Shown: positions 23,769-32,513 of the stretch, piece by piece
How the letters are laid out: the number at the start of each line of letters is the position of its first letter
Position numbering within the stretch: position 1 is the stretch's first letter
NCBI RefSeq assembly: GCF_023953935.1
Contig: NZ_JAMLIW010000006.1
Location: 1-64,000, forward strand
Direction of reading: 5' to 3'
DNA length: 64,000 nucleotides
Source: Thermomonas sp.
GTDB taxonomy: Bacteria > Pseudomonadota > Gammaproteobacteria > Xanthomonadales > Xanthomonadaceae
Translations under genes and position numbers: made by a program
The notes under the pieces: model-generated
Seen by the model: the letters and a program-made list of their open reading frames with translations, nothing else
Database searches by the model: none
What the model was told of the DNA's origin: nothing

Positions 23769-24803
23769 ATGACCGACACGCGCAACACCTGGTTCCGTTC
23801 GCTGGTGAGCAGCGCCGCCGCACTGCTGCTGGCCGCCTGCTCGCAGATGGGCCGGCAGGAACCGAAAGTGTTCCAGGGCATGTTCAGCCCGAGCGGCAAC
23901 CACTACGCCTACCTCTATCAGAGCACCTTCATCTGGTCCTACCAGCGCAAAGGTGGCAGCTCCGTCAGCCACGGCTCGTTGACGAACTATCTCCAGGTCG
24001 TGGACACCGCCAGCGGCCGCAGGCTGCTGGACAAACCTCTTGAAATCGACAGCTCCGACTGCACCTTTCCGCAGCTGGGCACGGCCAACGATGCCTATGT
24101 GGTGATCGCCTGCCAGGGCCATCAAGGCGAATCGCTGGCACCGATGGTGTTTTCACTGGCTTCCCGAACGCTCACCTTCACCGGTGCGGCGCTGCTGGAG
24201 CGCAACCCCGGGATGGCGCTCGATGGGGCGAGCTTCACCGACTTCCGTCGCGATCCGGCGCAGCCGGACGCCGTGCTGTTCCAGGGCAAGGACGGGCGCA
24301 CCTACCGGTTGAACCCGGAGGCCGGCGCCGCGCAGGTCGCCAGCGGCGAGTTCGAGTCGTTCCGGGGAATCTCCTGGCAGTTGGACGGGGAATTGCCCGA
24401 GGGGCTGCGCGAGGCCGGCGACGGGCGGCGCTACATCGCGCGCGAGAACGACCCGACACAACGCTCGCAAGTGGATTTCCTGAAGCCCCGGTATCTGTTC
24501 CTCGGCGCCGGGGACAGCATGCACGAGCGCCCGGCGACGCTGTTCGACGGAGGCCTGCTGGTGCTCTCGCGCACCGACAAGACCAGCGGCCAGCACAAGC
24601 TGCTGACGCAGATGGATGCGGCAACGCTGGCCACCCGCTGGAGCACGCCGCTGCCGCAGACGCGCGGCGACTGGGCCAATGATTTCGACACCGAGCAGTT
24701 CGTGCTGCAAGGGAAATCGCTGTTGCTGGCCAACGCCTCGCAGCTGCTGCAGATCGACCTCAAGACCGGGAAAATCACCCGCAACGTCAATCTGCTGGAA
24801 TGA
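23769..24803 (+). CDS. large lipoprotein of unknown function
   Basis: 344 residues. The signal peptide ends in LLLAACSQ (lipobox Cys24). The mature protein is strand-rich with repeated short blocks ending in Lys/Asp turns (YLQVVDTASGRRLLDKPL, FQGKDGRTYRLNPEAG, LLQIDLKTGKITRNVNLLE), suggesting a beta-propeller-like fold. I do not recognise a named family. It converges with trmL across 13 bases. The start at 23769 was preferred over the ATG 4 bases before, which is out of frame. Confidence 0.7.
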   Translation: MTDTRNTWFRSLVSSAAALLLAACSQMGRQEPKVFQGMFSPSGNHYAYLYQSTFIWSYQRKGGSSVSHGSLTNYLQVVDTASGRRLLDKPLEIDSSDCTFPQLGTANDAYVVIACQGHQGESLAPMVFSLASRTLTFTGAALLERNPGMALDGASFTDFRRDPAQPDAVLFQGKDGRTYRLNPEAGAAQVASGEFESFRGISWQLDGELPEGLREAGDGRRYIARENDPTQRSQVDFLKPRYLFLGAGDSMHERPATLFDGGLLVLSRTDKTSGQHKLLTQMDAATLATRWSTPLPQTRGDWANDFDTEQFVLQGKSLLLANASQLLQIDLKTGKITRNVNLLE

Positions 24804-24816
24804 CGCGCGCGGTGGC

Positions 24817-25296
24817 TCAACTGCCGCCGTCAAACCCGGTCTGTCGCCACGCCTCGAATACCATCACCGCCACCGCGTTGGACAGGTTGAGGCTGCGGTT
24901 GTTTGGCCGCATCGGCAGGCGCAATCGCTGTTCATCGGGAATCAGCGCCCACACCTCGGGCGGCAGGCCGCAGGTTTCACTGCCGAACAGAAAGGCATCG
25001 CCATCCCGGTAGGCGGGCGCGTCGTAGGGCAGTTGGCCGCGCGTGGACAGCGCAAACAGCCGTGGCGGCGCGTTGCTCGCCTGGGCGATGGCCGCCAGCA
25101 CGGCATCAAGGTCGTCGTGCACCCGCAGCGTGGCGTATTCGTGGTAATCCAGCCCGGCCCGGCGCAGATGCTTGTCGTCGAGATCGAAGCCGAGCGGCCG
25201 TACCAGGTGCAGCATCGCGCCGGTATTGGCACACAGGCGGATCACGTTGCCGGTATTGGGCGGGATTTCCGGGCGGTGCAGGATGACGTGGAACAT
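24817..25296 (-). CDS. trmL: tRNA (cytidine/uridine-2'-O-)-methyltransferase TrmL
   Basis: 159 residues. A SPOUT methyltransferase that 2'-O-methylates the wobble base of tRNA-Leu. The trefoil-knot motifs are present: LHRPEIPPNTGNVIRLCANTG, LFGSETCGLP and LPMRPNNRSLNLSNAVAVMVFEAWRQ. The ATG at 25296 begins the family domain directly. Confidence 0.94.
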   Translation of the reverse strand: MFHVILHRPEIPPNTGNVIRLCANTGAMLHLVRPLGFDLDDKHLRRAGLDYHEYATLRVHDDLDAVLAAIAQASNAPPRLFALSTRGQLPYDAPAYRDGDAFLFGSETCGLPPEVWALIPDEQRLRLPMRPNNRSLNLSNAVAVMVFEAWRQTGFDGGS

Positions 25297-25306
25297 CAGG
25301 CGCGCA

Positions 25307-26104
25307 TCACCACGGCAGGCGCTCGCCGCGCCAGTCGAAGAAGCCGCCGGATTGCTCCGGGGTGGCGGCATCGATCACGCTCAGCATCCCGGCCACCACG
25401 GCCTGCGGCGCGTCGGTGGCCTTCGGCCCGCCCATCGCCGTCTGCACCCAGCCCGGGTGGAAGGCCAGGACCACGACCCCGCGCGGCGCCAGCGCCTTGG
25501 CCAGCTGCGCCGTGGCCATGTTCTGCGCGGCCTTGCTGATCGCATAGCTGGGTGCGCCGAAGCGGGTGACGCCGGCAATCGAGCCGAGCTGCGAGCTGAG
25601 GTTGGCGATGACGGGGTGGTGGCTCGTGTCGAAGGGGGCGGGTTGCCGATCAAGTCGCTCCCCGATACTCGCTTGGTTGATCGGCAACCCGCCCCCTTCG
25701 ACAGCGTTGGCGTCGGCAAACCACGGCGCCAGCGCCTGTGTCAGCAGCAGCGGCCCGATGGCGTTGACCGCGAGGCTGTCTTCCAGCGTGGCTTGCCGGA
25801 GCTGGCCGAAGCGTTCGCCCGAATGCAGCACGCCGGCGTTGTTGATCAGCAGGTCGATGCGGGCGTCCTCGCCCAGCGCCAGCGGCAGCTCGGCGACGAA
25901 CCCGGCGCGGGAATCCGGATTGGCCAGGTCCAGCGGCAGGACGCGCAGGCGGCCGGGATGGTGCCCGGTGAGCGCGTTGAGCTCGGTGGCCTTGCCGGGC
26001 TGGCGGCAACCGGCCAGAACGCGGTCGCCGCGGGCCAGCAGCTGGCGCGTGAATTCTAGACCGACGCCGCGGTTGGCGCCGGTGACGACGGCGGTGCGCG
26101 CCAT
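25307..26104 (-). CDS. short-chain dehydrogenase with repeat-encoded insertion
   Basis: 265 residues, classical SDR. TGANRGVG (8-15) binds NAD(P), NNAG lies at 88-91, ANLSSQLGS holds the catalytic Ser and YAISK the Tyr/Lys pair (about 187-191). It belongs with cytosolic carbonyl-reducing SDRs of the YciK/CsgA-like sort; the substrate is unknown. Residues about 135-160 (VEGGGLPINQ... to ...PFD) are encoded by a perfect 27-base inverted repeat with loop and have no counterpart in the family. They lie between the helix after NAxxG and the Ser-bearing strand, a surface position. All catalytic residues are kept. Confidence 0.85.
   Translation of the reverse strand: MARTAVVTGANRGVGLEFTRQLLARGDRVLAGCRQPGKATELNALTGHHPGRLRVLPLDLANPDSRAGFVAELPLALGEDARIDLLINNAGVLHSGERFGQLRQATLEDSLAVNAIGPLLLTQALAPWFADANAVEGGGLPINQASIGERLDRQPAPFDTSHHPVIANLSSQLGSIAGVTRFGAPSYAISKAAQNMATAQLAKALAPRGVVVLAFHPGWVQTAMGGPKATDAPQAVVAGMLSVIDAATPEQSGGFFDWRGERLPW
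25627..25703. repeat. perfect 27-base inverted repeat inside the SDR gene
   Basis: Arms at 25627-25653 and 25677-25703 are exact reverse complements (arm starts TGTCGAAGGGGGCGGGTTGC), with a 23-base loop, 77 bases in all. The element keeps the SDR frame open in both the arms and the loop. It shares no unit with the dusA repeat. It looks like a miniature palindromic element fixed within a coding sequence. Confidence 0.9.
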
Positions 26105-26195
26105 GGGACCTCCGGGGTGTGGCTTCTGGCCTAGTGTATCGACGATATGTGACGTCTATCATGAAAGGTTCCACGCCGTTGATCAGGAGCTCTTC

Positions 26196-29042
26196 GTGAA
26201 CGTCTTCCGTCCCGCCGCCCTCGCACTCGCCCTTGTCGGTGCCCTTGGCGTTGGCAGCTACACCCCGCCCGCGCTGGCCGCCACTGCCCCGGCCGTGAAC
26301 ATTCCCTACGAGAGTTTCACCCTGCCCAACGGTCTGCGGGTGATCGTGCACACCGACCGCAAGGCGCCGATTGTCGCCGTCAACGTCTGGTACCACGTCG
26401 GCAGCAAGGACGAGCCGGCCGGCCGCACCGGCTTTGCCCACCTGTTCGAACACCTGATGTTCAACGGCAGTGAAAACGCGCCGGGTGAGTTCTTCACCCC
26501 GTTCAAGGCGGTCGGCGCCACCGACCAGAACGGCACCACCAATTCCGACCGCACCAACTATTTCGAAAACGTCCCGACCACCGCCCTCGACATGGCCCTG
26601 TGGATGGAATCCGACCGCATGGGCCATCTGCTCGGCGCGATCGACCAGCCCACCCTGGACGAGCAGCGCGGCGTGGTCCAGAACGAAAAGCGCCAGGGCG
26701 AGAACCAGCCCTATGGCCAGGTCTGGGACGAACTGGGCCGGATCATGTACCCGGCCGGGCACCCGTACCACCACAGCACCATTGGCTCCATGAACGACCT
26801 CAACGCCGCCTCGCTGGACGACGTCAAGACCTGGTTCAAGACCTGGTACGGGCCGAACAACGCGGTGCTGGTGCTGGCCGGTGACATCGACCTGGCCACC
26901 GCCCGCGAGAAGGTGACGAAGTATTTCGGCGACATCCCGGCCGGCCCGAGCATGGCCCAGCCGGCAATCAACGTGGCCGCGCACACCAGCAACACCCGCT
27001 CGGCCATGACCGACACGGTGCCGCAGTCACGCATCTACCGGATCTGGAACGTGGCCCAGTACGGCCAGCCCGACATCGACCGCCTCGACCTGTTCGCCCG
27101 CGTCCTCGCCGGCGGCAAGTCCTCGCGCCTGTCCAAGCGGCTGGTGCACGATGACCAGCTGGTCGACAGCGTGCGCGCGATGGTCTCGGCCTCGCAGCTG
27201 GGCAGCAACTTCATCATCACCGCGGCGGTCAAGCAGGGTGGCGACGTGGCCCGGGTCGAGGCCATCATCGACGAGGAACTGCAGCGCCTGCTGCGCGACG
27301 GCCCGAGTGCGGAAGAGCTCAATCGCGCCCGCACCGGCATCGAGGCCGACTGGGTGCGCGGGGTCGAGCGCATCGGCGGCTTCGGCGGCAAGGCCGACGT
27401 GCTGGCCGAATGTACGGTCTACACCGGCAAGCCCGATTGCTACCGCGATGTCCTCAAGACCCTGGCCGAGGCCAGCACCGATTCGGTGCGCGCCGCCGGC
27501 AACAGCTGGCTGGGGGCGGGCAAGGGCAGCCACACCCTGGTCGTGAATCCGGGCCCGCGCGTGCCCATCGCCGAAGAGCCGGCGGTGGCGCCGACCCCGT
27601 TCGTCATCCCCAAGCCGGATCCGCGCTACACCACCGTGACCAGCGACGTGGACCGCAAGGCCGGCCCGCCGATGCCGACCCGGTTCCCGGACCTGATCTT
27701 CCCGAACCAGCAGCGCGCCACCCTGAGCAACGGCACGAAGGTCATCCTGGCCGAGCGCCACGACATTCCGGTGGTGCAGATGAGCTACGAGTTCCGCGCC
27801 GGCCAGGCGGCCGACCCGGCCAACCGTCCGGGGCTGGCCAGCTTCACCATGGGTCTGCTCGACGAGGGCGCCGGTGAACGCGATTCGCTGGCCTTCGCCG
27901 ACCGCGCCGAAGCGCTGGGCGCCAACCTCGGCGCCAGCGCCGGGCTGGACGGCAGCAGTGGCTACCTGTCGGCGCTCAAGCAGAACCTCGACGCCTCGGT
28001 GGCGCTGTACGCCGACATGCTGCGCCGGCCGCGCTTCGAGCAGGCCGACATCGACCGCGTTCGCGGCCAGTGGATCGCCGGGATCCGGCAGGAAAAGGTG
28101 AACCCGAATGCGCTGACCGCGCGGGTGATGCCGCAGCTGGTCTTCGGCGCCGGCCATCCCTACGCCGCGCCGCGCACCGGCAGCGGCACCGAGGCGTCGA
28201 TCGGCGGGCTGAGCCGCGCCGACCTGCAAGGCTGGCACGACCGCGCGCTGCGCCCGCAGGACGCGACCCTGGTGGTGGTGGGCGACACCACGCTGGCCGA
28301 AATCCTGCCGGTGCTGGAGCGTCACTTCGGCGACTGGAAGCCGGCGGGTGACGCCGCCGCCGCCAATGCCATCCCGGCGGTGGCCGCACAGCCGCGGCCG
28401 CGGGTGTTCCTGATCGACCAGCCGGGCGCCGTGCAAGCCAACATCACGGCCGCCGAACTGCTGCCGCCCAGCTCCGATCCGAAATCGACCGAATACGACA
28501 TGGCCAACATGGTGATCGGCGGCGATTTCACCGCCCGCCTCAACATGAACCTGCGTGAGGCGAAGCACTGGTCCTACGGCGCCGGCAGCGGGGCTGGCGG
28601 TTCGATCGGGCCGCGTCTGTGGATGGCGCGGGCGCCGGTGCAGATCGACAAGACCGGCGAGGCGGTGGCGGAAATGCGCCGCGAGATCACCGATTATGCC
28701 AACGGCACGCGTCCGGCCAGCGCCGAAGAGGTCGAGGGCATGGAGCGGGTGCTGACCCTCAGCCTGCCGGGCGCCTATGAAACCGCGCGCTCGGTGCTGG
28801 GCACGATCACCAGCAACGTCCTGTTCGGGCGTCCGGACGACTACGTGTTCCGGCGCAAGGCCGAGATCGAGGCGATGACCCCGGGGCAGGTCAACGCCGC
28901 CGCCCGCGTGTTCAGCCCGAACGCCCTGACCTGGGTGATCGTGGGCGATCTCAAGCAGATCGAAGCCCCGGTGCGGGCGCTGAACATCGGCGAGGTGACG
29001 GTGCTCGATGCCGACGGCAAGCCGGTGCCGCCGAAGCCCTGA
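26196..29042 (+). CDS. M16 (pitrilysin) family zinc protease, two-domain, exported
   Basis: 948 residues with a GTG start, AGGAG site and signal peptide (ending PPALAA). The first M16 domain has the inverted zinc motif HLFEH (82-86) and downstream ligand Glu in the RGVVQNEKRQ helix. The second (from about 510, LSNGTKVILAERHDIPVVQ) lacks HxxEH at the matching place (FTMGLLDEGAGERD), so only the N-half is catalytic. It is a periplasmic peptidase probably degrading small peptides. It is a single-gene unit, divergent from the SDR, and a strong hairpin follows its stop. A TATCAT -10-like element lies at 26157-26162. Confidence 0.9.
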   Translation: MNVFRPAALALALVGALGVGSYTPPALAATAPAVNIPYESFTLPNGLRVIVHTDRKAPIVAVNVWYHVGSKDEPAGRTGFAHLFEHLMFNGSENAPGEFFTPFKAVGATDQNGTTNSDRTNYFENVPTTALDMALWMESDRMGHLLGAIDQPTLDEQRGVVQNEKRQGENQPYGQVWDELGRIMYPAGHPYHHSTIGSMNDLNAASLDDVKTWFKTWYGPNNAVLVLAGDIDLATAREKVTKYFGDIPAGPSMAQPAINVAAHTSNTRSAMTDTVPQSRIYRIWNVAQYGQPDIDRLDLFARVLAGGKSSRLSKRLVHDDQLVDSVRAMVSASQLGSNFIITAAVKQGGDVARVEAIIDEELQRLLRDGPSAEELNRARTGIEADWVRGVERIGGFGGKADVLAECTVYTGKPDCYRDVLKTLAEASTDSVRAAGNSWLGAGKGSHTLVVNPGPRVPIAEEPAVAPTPFVIPKPDPRYTTVTSDVDRKAGPPMPTRFPDLIFPNQQRATLSNGTKVILAERHDIPVVQMSYEFRAGQAADPANRPGLASFTMGLLDEGAGERDSLAFADRAEALGANLGASAGLDGSSGYLSALKQNLDASVALYADMLRRPRFEQADIDRVRGQWIAGIRQEKVNPNALTARVMPQLVFGAGHPYAAPRTGSGTEASIGGLSRADLQGWHDRALRPQDATLVVVGDTTLAEILPVLERHFGDWKPAGDAAAANAIPAVAAQPRPRVFLIDQPGAVQANITAAELLPPSSDPKSTEYDMANMVIGGDFTARLNMNLREAKHWSYGAGSGAGGSIGPRLWMARAPVQIDKTGEAVAEMRREITDYANGTRPASAEEVEGMERVLTLSLPGAYETARSVLGTITSNVLFGRPDDYVFRRKAEIEAMTPGQVNAAARVFSPNALTWVIVGDLKQIEAPVRALNIGEVTVLDADGKPVPPKP

Positions 29043-29053
29043 TGGCTTGATCC

Positions 29054-29081
29054 CGTCCAGCCCGGCAACCCGGGCTGGACG
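29054..29081 (+). terminator. strong GC hairpin downstream of the M16 protease
   Basis: A perfect 12-base stem CGTCCAGCCCGG/CCGGGCTGGACG with loop CAAC begins 12 bases after the stop. No T-run follows, so it is either a weak intrinsic or factor-dependent terminator or an mRNA 3' stabiliser. The remaining 130 bases to the RDD gene show nothing distinct. Confidence 0.6.
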
Positions 29082-29212
29082 CGGGTGCCAGGCCGAGACG
29101 CTCGTGCATTGACGGATCGACATTGGAATCATGCCGCCTCTTCCTGGCGCACTTGCCGTTGGAAGAGGCAACCGCTTCGCGTCGCCGCGCCCAGCGGTTA
29201 AAGTGCCTGCGC

Positions 29213-29893
29213 ATGCTGGATACCGTTCGCACCGTCGACACCCCCGAGGGCATCACCCTGCGTCTGCCGGCCGCCGGCCCGGTGCCGCGCGCGCTGGCCT
29301 GGGCGATTGATTTTGCGATCCGGATGGCGCTGATGATGCTGTTCGGCATGGTGTTCGCGATGTTTGGCAGCACCGGCGCCGGGCTCTACCTGCTGACGCT
29401 GTTCGTGGTGTTCTGGGGCTACCCGATCCTGTGCGAAGGTCTGTTCAACGGGCAGACGCCGGGCAAGCGCGCGCTTGAATTGCGGGTGGTCGCCGGCGAC
29501 GGCGCGCCGGTGGGATGGCTGGCCTCGATCGTGCGCAACCTGATGCGCACGGTGGACATGCTGCCCTTCGGCTATGCCTGTGGGCTGATTTCGGGTTTCT
29601 GCGATCCGTGGGGACGGCGGTTGGGCGATCTGGTGGCCGGGACTCTTGTGGTGCACGTGCGCCCGCTGCAGCCGCTGCCGGTCACCTCTGCGGGCGACGC
29701 CAGCGCCCCGCTGTCGCCGCTGCGGCCGGAGGAGCAGATGGCGGTGCTGGCGTTCGCCGAGCGGGCCCCACGGCTGACGCCACAGCGGCAGATGGAGCTG
29801 GCCGATCTGGCCAGCCCGATCACCGGCGCGCAGCGGGAAGCCGGGGTGGCGCGGCTGGGCGGCATCGCCCGTTGGCTGTCGGGGCAGGGCTGA
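29213..29893 (+). CDS. RDD-domain membrane protein
   Basis: 226 residues. The RDD pattern is clear: ARALAWAIDFAIRMALM (first Arg/Asp helix), a second helix about 55-80, GQTPGKRALELRVV and a third helix with RRLGDLVAGTLVV. The C-terminal 75 residues are cytoplasmic and Pro/Ala/Arg-rich. RDD proteins are small inner-membrane proteins of uncertain role. It is the first gene of a six-gene block in which the following genes overlap or nearly abut. Confidence 0.85.
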   Translation: MLDTVRTVDTPEGITLRLPAAGPVPRALAWAIDFAIRMALMMLFGMVFAMFGSTGAGLYLLTLFVVFWGYPILCEGLFNGQTPGKRALELRVVAGDGAPVGWLASIVRNLMRTVDMLPFGYACGLISGFCDPWGRRLGDLVAGTLVVHVRPLQPLPVTSAGDASAPLSPLRPEEQMAVLAFAERAPRLTPQRQMELADLASPITGAQREAGVARLGGIARWLSGQG

Positions 29894-29899
29894 GCGCGG

Positions 29900-30892
29900 A
29901 TGCGGCAGGAACAGTTCATCGCCCGGCACCAGCAGGAATGGGTCGAGTTCGAGCGTTGGCTGCAGGCCCGCGCCGCACGCCCGCGCAAGGCGCGTGCGGA
30001 CATCCACTGGCGCGGAATGGCCGACATCGACGTGCCGGTCGTCTACCGCCGGCTGGCGCGCCAGCTGGGCCTGGCGCGCAGGCGCGGCTACAGCCCGCAT
30101 CTGCTCGAACGGTTGCAGGAACTGGTGCAACGCGGCCACGACGTGCTGTACCGACCGCCGCCGCCGCGCTGGCAGCGCGCCATCGAATTCTTCATCGCCG
30201 ATTTTCCGCGTCTGGTGCGCGCCGAGTCGGGGGTGATGTGGGCTTCGACGCTGCTGTTCCTGCTGCCGCTGCTCGCCAGCTTCGTCGCTCTGCAGTTCAA
30301 GCCCGAGCTCATCCACACCCTGATGCCGCCGCAGCAGGTCGCGCAGTGGGAAGAGATGTATTCGAAAGCCGCGCAAAAGCTGGGCCGCAGCTCGGGCGAT
30401 GACCTGCAGATGTTCGGCTATTACATCTTCAACAACATCAGCATTGGCTTGCGCACCTACGCCAGTGGCCTGCTGGCCGGGATCGGCCCGGTGCTGACCA
30501 TCGCCTTCAACGGGGTGATGATCGGGATGGTGGCCGGACACCTGCAGAACGTCGGCCTTGGCGATCCGTTCTGGCGCTTCGCGGCCGGTCATGCGTCCTT
30601 CGAACTGACGGCGATCGTGATTTCCGGCGGCGCCGGGCTGCGCCTGAGCCTGGCTCTGCTGGCGCCGGGTCGCCGTACCCGGGTCAACGCCCTGATCGAA
30701 GACGGCAAGCGCGGCGCGGCGCTGTGCCTGGGCGTGTTCCTGATGCTGGTGATTGCCGCCTTCATCGAGGCGTTCTGGTCGTCGATCGGGACGATCCCGG
30801 CGGCGGTCAAATACGGCGTTGCCGCCGTGCTGTGGGCGCTGGTGCTGGCCTGGCTGGCGCTGGGCGGGAGGGATCGCGATGCGGCTCGATGA
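29900..30892 (+). CDS. SpoIIM-like (stage II sporulation protein M family) membrane protein
   Basis: 330 residues. An N-terminal cytoplasmic helical region of about 100 residues (RQEQFIARHQQEWVEFERWLQ) precedes about five membrane helices. The family segment YYIFNNISIGLRTYASGLLAGIGPVLTIAFNGVMIG is clear, followed by FAAGHASFELTAIVISGGAGLRL. In non-sporulating bacteria this family is associated with MoxR/DUF58 clusters, as here. It starts 7 bases after the RDD gene and overlaps the next gene by 14 bases. Confidence 0.85.
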   Translation: MRQEQFIARHQQEWVEFERWLQARAARPRKARADIHWRGMADIDVPVVYRRLARQLGLARRRGYSPHLLERLQELVQRGHDVLYRPPPPRWQRAIEFFIADFPRLVRAESGVMWASTLLFLLPLLASFVALQFKPELIHTLMPPQQVAQWEEMYSKAAQKLGRSSGDDLQMFGYYIFNNISIGLRTYASGLLAGIGPVLTIAFNGVMIGMVAGHLQNVGLGDPFWRFAAGHASFELTAIVISGGAGLRLSLALLAPGRRTRVNALIEDGKRGAALCLGVFLMLVIAAFIEAFWSSIGTIPAAVKYGVAAVLWALVLAWLALGGRDRDAAR

Positions 30893-32513
30893 CCTCAGCG
30901 TCGAGCTGCGCCCGCGCACGGCCTGGGAGGCGGTGGAACTGGGCACGGCGCTGGTGCGCCGCCACGCCCGGGCCATCTGGGGGCCGTGGCTGGTGCTGAC
31001 CCTGCCCGTGTTCGTCCTGGTCAACGCCGTCGCGTGGGGGCTGGACAAGGTGTGGCTGGCGGCGGTGGTGATGTGGTGGCTCAAGCCGGTGTTCGACCGC
31101 ATCCCGCTGTACGTGATTTCACGCGCCGTGTTCGGCCCGGCGCCGAGCGCGCGGGAGACGCGGGCGGCAATGCGGGGCTGGGGTTTGCGATCAATGGCTG
31201 GCTACCTCGGCTGGCGTCGGCTCAGCCCGGTACGTTCGCTGTACCTGCCCATTGACCTGCTGGAAGGCGGGCCACGCGCCGCGCAGCGGCGGCGGGTGGT
31301 CGGCGGTGGCGTGCACGGCACGGCGGCGCTGTTGACCCTGGTGTGCGCGAATTTCGAGCTCGTGCTGGTCTTCGCGACCTACGCGCTGGCGCTGCTGTTC
31401 GTGCCGGTCGAGCTGATGTCCGAATCCATGCGCGCGGCCTGGGACCTGATCAGCCGGGAGCCACCGCGCTGGGTGCAACTGCTGGGCAACCTGCTGGCAT
31501 GGTCGGTCACCTCCGTGATTGAACCCTTCTACGTCGGCGCCGGCTTTGGTCTGTACCTCGATCGCCGCACCCGGATCGAGGCCTGGGACGTGGAAATTGC
31601 CTTCCGCCGCCTGCGCACGCGGCTGGGTGGCGCCGGCGCGGCGGTGCTGTTGGCGGCGCTGGCGCTGGCCGTGCCGGGTCAGTCGCGTGCCTGCCCGCTG
31701 CCGCCGGGGGTTGCGGCTGCGGCGGCGCAAGCAGCGCAGGCAGAGCAGGCGGGGGAAGAACCCCGGGGCCAGTGCACGGCGTCAGCGGCGGACAGCTTCG
31801 ATTACGCCGAGGGGGGCGAAGCTCGGGACTCGGACCAAACCACGGCGCCGATGCCCGGCCTGTTGGAGATCTTCGGACAGGTTGAAAACGACCCGCGTTT
31901 CCCTGAAGCCGTGGCCCGCACCGAAGACGATCCGCGCCTGCACCCGAAGCAGACCCTCAGTGAATGGGTGCGCCGCAATCCCGAAGAGGCCGTGCGCCGA
32001 GACGATTCGCCGTGGCTGCGCAAGCTCGCGGCGGTGTTCGCCAGCATCGCCAAGTACAGCTTGTGGATCTTGCTGGGTATCCTGCTGATCCTCCTTTTCC
32101 TGAGCCGCCGCACTTGGCTGCCGTGGCTGCGCGGCTTCGCGCCTGCCCCCAAGGCGCCATCCACACCGATAGTCCAGGACGGTCAGACCGAGGCCCTGCC
32201 GCTGCCCGCCGACGTCATCGGCCATGCCCGTCGGCTGTGGGCCGGCGGCCAGTCGCGCGCGGCGCTGGCATTGCTGTATCGCGCCAGCGTCGCTTCGATG
32301 GTCGAACGGACCGGCGTGCTGCTGGTGCCCGGCGCCACCGAGGCCCAGTGCCTGCGCGCGGCGCGCGCGCTGGGTGATGCGCAGGATCGTGCCGCGTTCG
32401 CGCGCATGGTCAACGTCTGGCAATACGCCGCCTATGCCGAGCGGCTGCCGGGGGGGGATGACTTCGAATCCCTGCTGGCATTGCTGGGGCAACGCTTCGG
32501 GTGGGCGCCATGA
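30879..32513 (+). CDS. membrane protein with C-terminal DUF4129 domain
   Basis: 544 residues. The N-half carries several membrane helices (about 40-70 and 150-235) and resembles a glycerophosphodiesterase-type membrane region in pattern only. A linker with PLPPGVAAAAAQAA is followed by EWVRRNPEEAVRRDDSPWLR, one more membrane helix (about 400-420) and a cytoplasmic DUF4129-like end: HARRLWAGGQSRAALALLYRASVASMVERTG...EAQCLRAAR. DUF4129 is common beside transglutaminase/DUF58/MoxR genes. It overlaps the neighbour genes on both sides, so expression is coupled. Confidence 0.75.
   Translation: MRLDDLSVELRPRTAWEAVELGTALVRRHARAIWGPWLVLTLPVFVLVNAVAWGLDKVWLAAVVMWWLKPVFDRIPLYVISRAVFGPAPSARETRAAMRGWGLRSMAGYLGWRRLSPVRSLYLPIDLLEGGPRAAQRRRVVGGGVHGTAALLTLVCANFELVLVFATYALALLFVPVELMSESMRAAWDLISREPPRWVQLLGNLLAWSVTSVIEPFYVGAGFGLYLDRRTRIEAWDVEIAFRRLRTRLGGAGAAVLLAALALAVPGQSRACPLPPGVAAAAAQAAQAEQAGEEPRGQCTASAADSFDYAEGGEARDSDQTTAPMPGLLEIFGQVENDPRFPEAVARTEDDPRLHPKQTLSEWVRRNPEEAVRRDDSPWLRKLAAVFASIAKYSLWILLGILLILLFLSRRTWLPWLRGFAPAPKAPSTPIVQDGQTEALPLPADVIGHARRLWAGGQSRAALALLYRASVASMVERTGVLLVPGATEAQCLRAARALGDAQDRAAFARMVNVWQYAAYAERLPGGDDFESLLALLGQRFGWAP

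Noticed and set aside
26157-26162. Promoter for the M16 gene from TATCAT
   Set aside because: No matching -35 at the right distance, so not listed as a separate feature.
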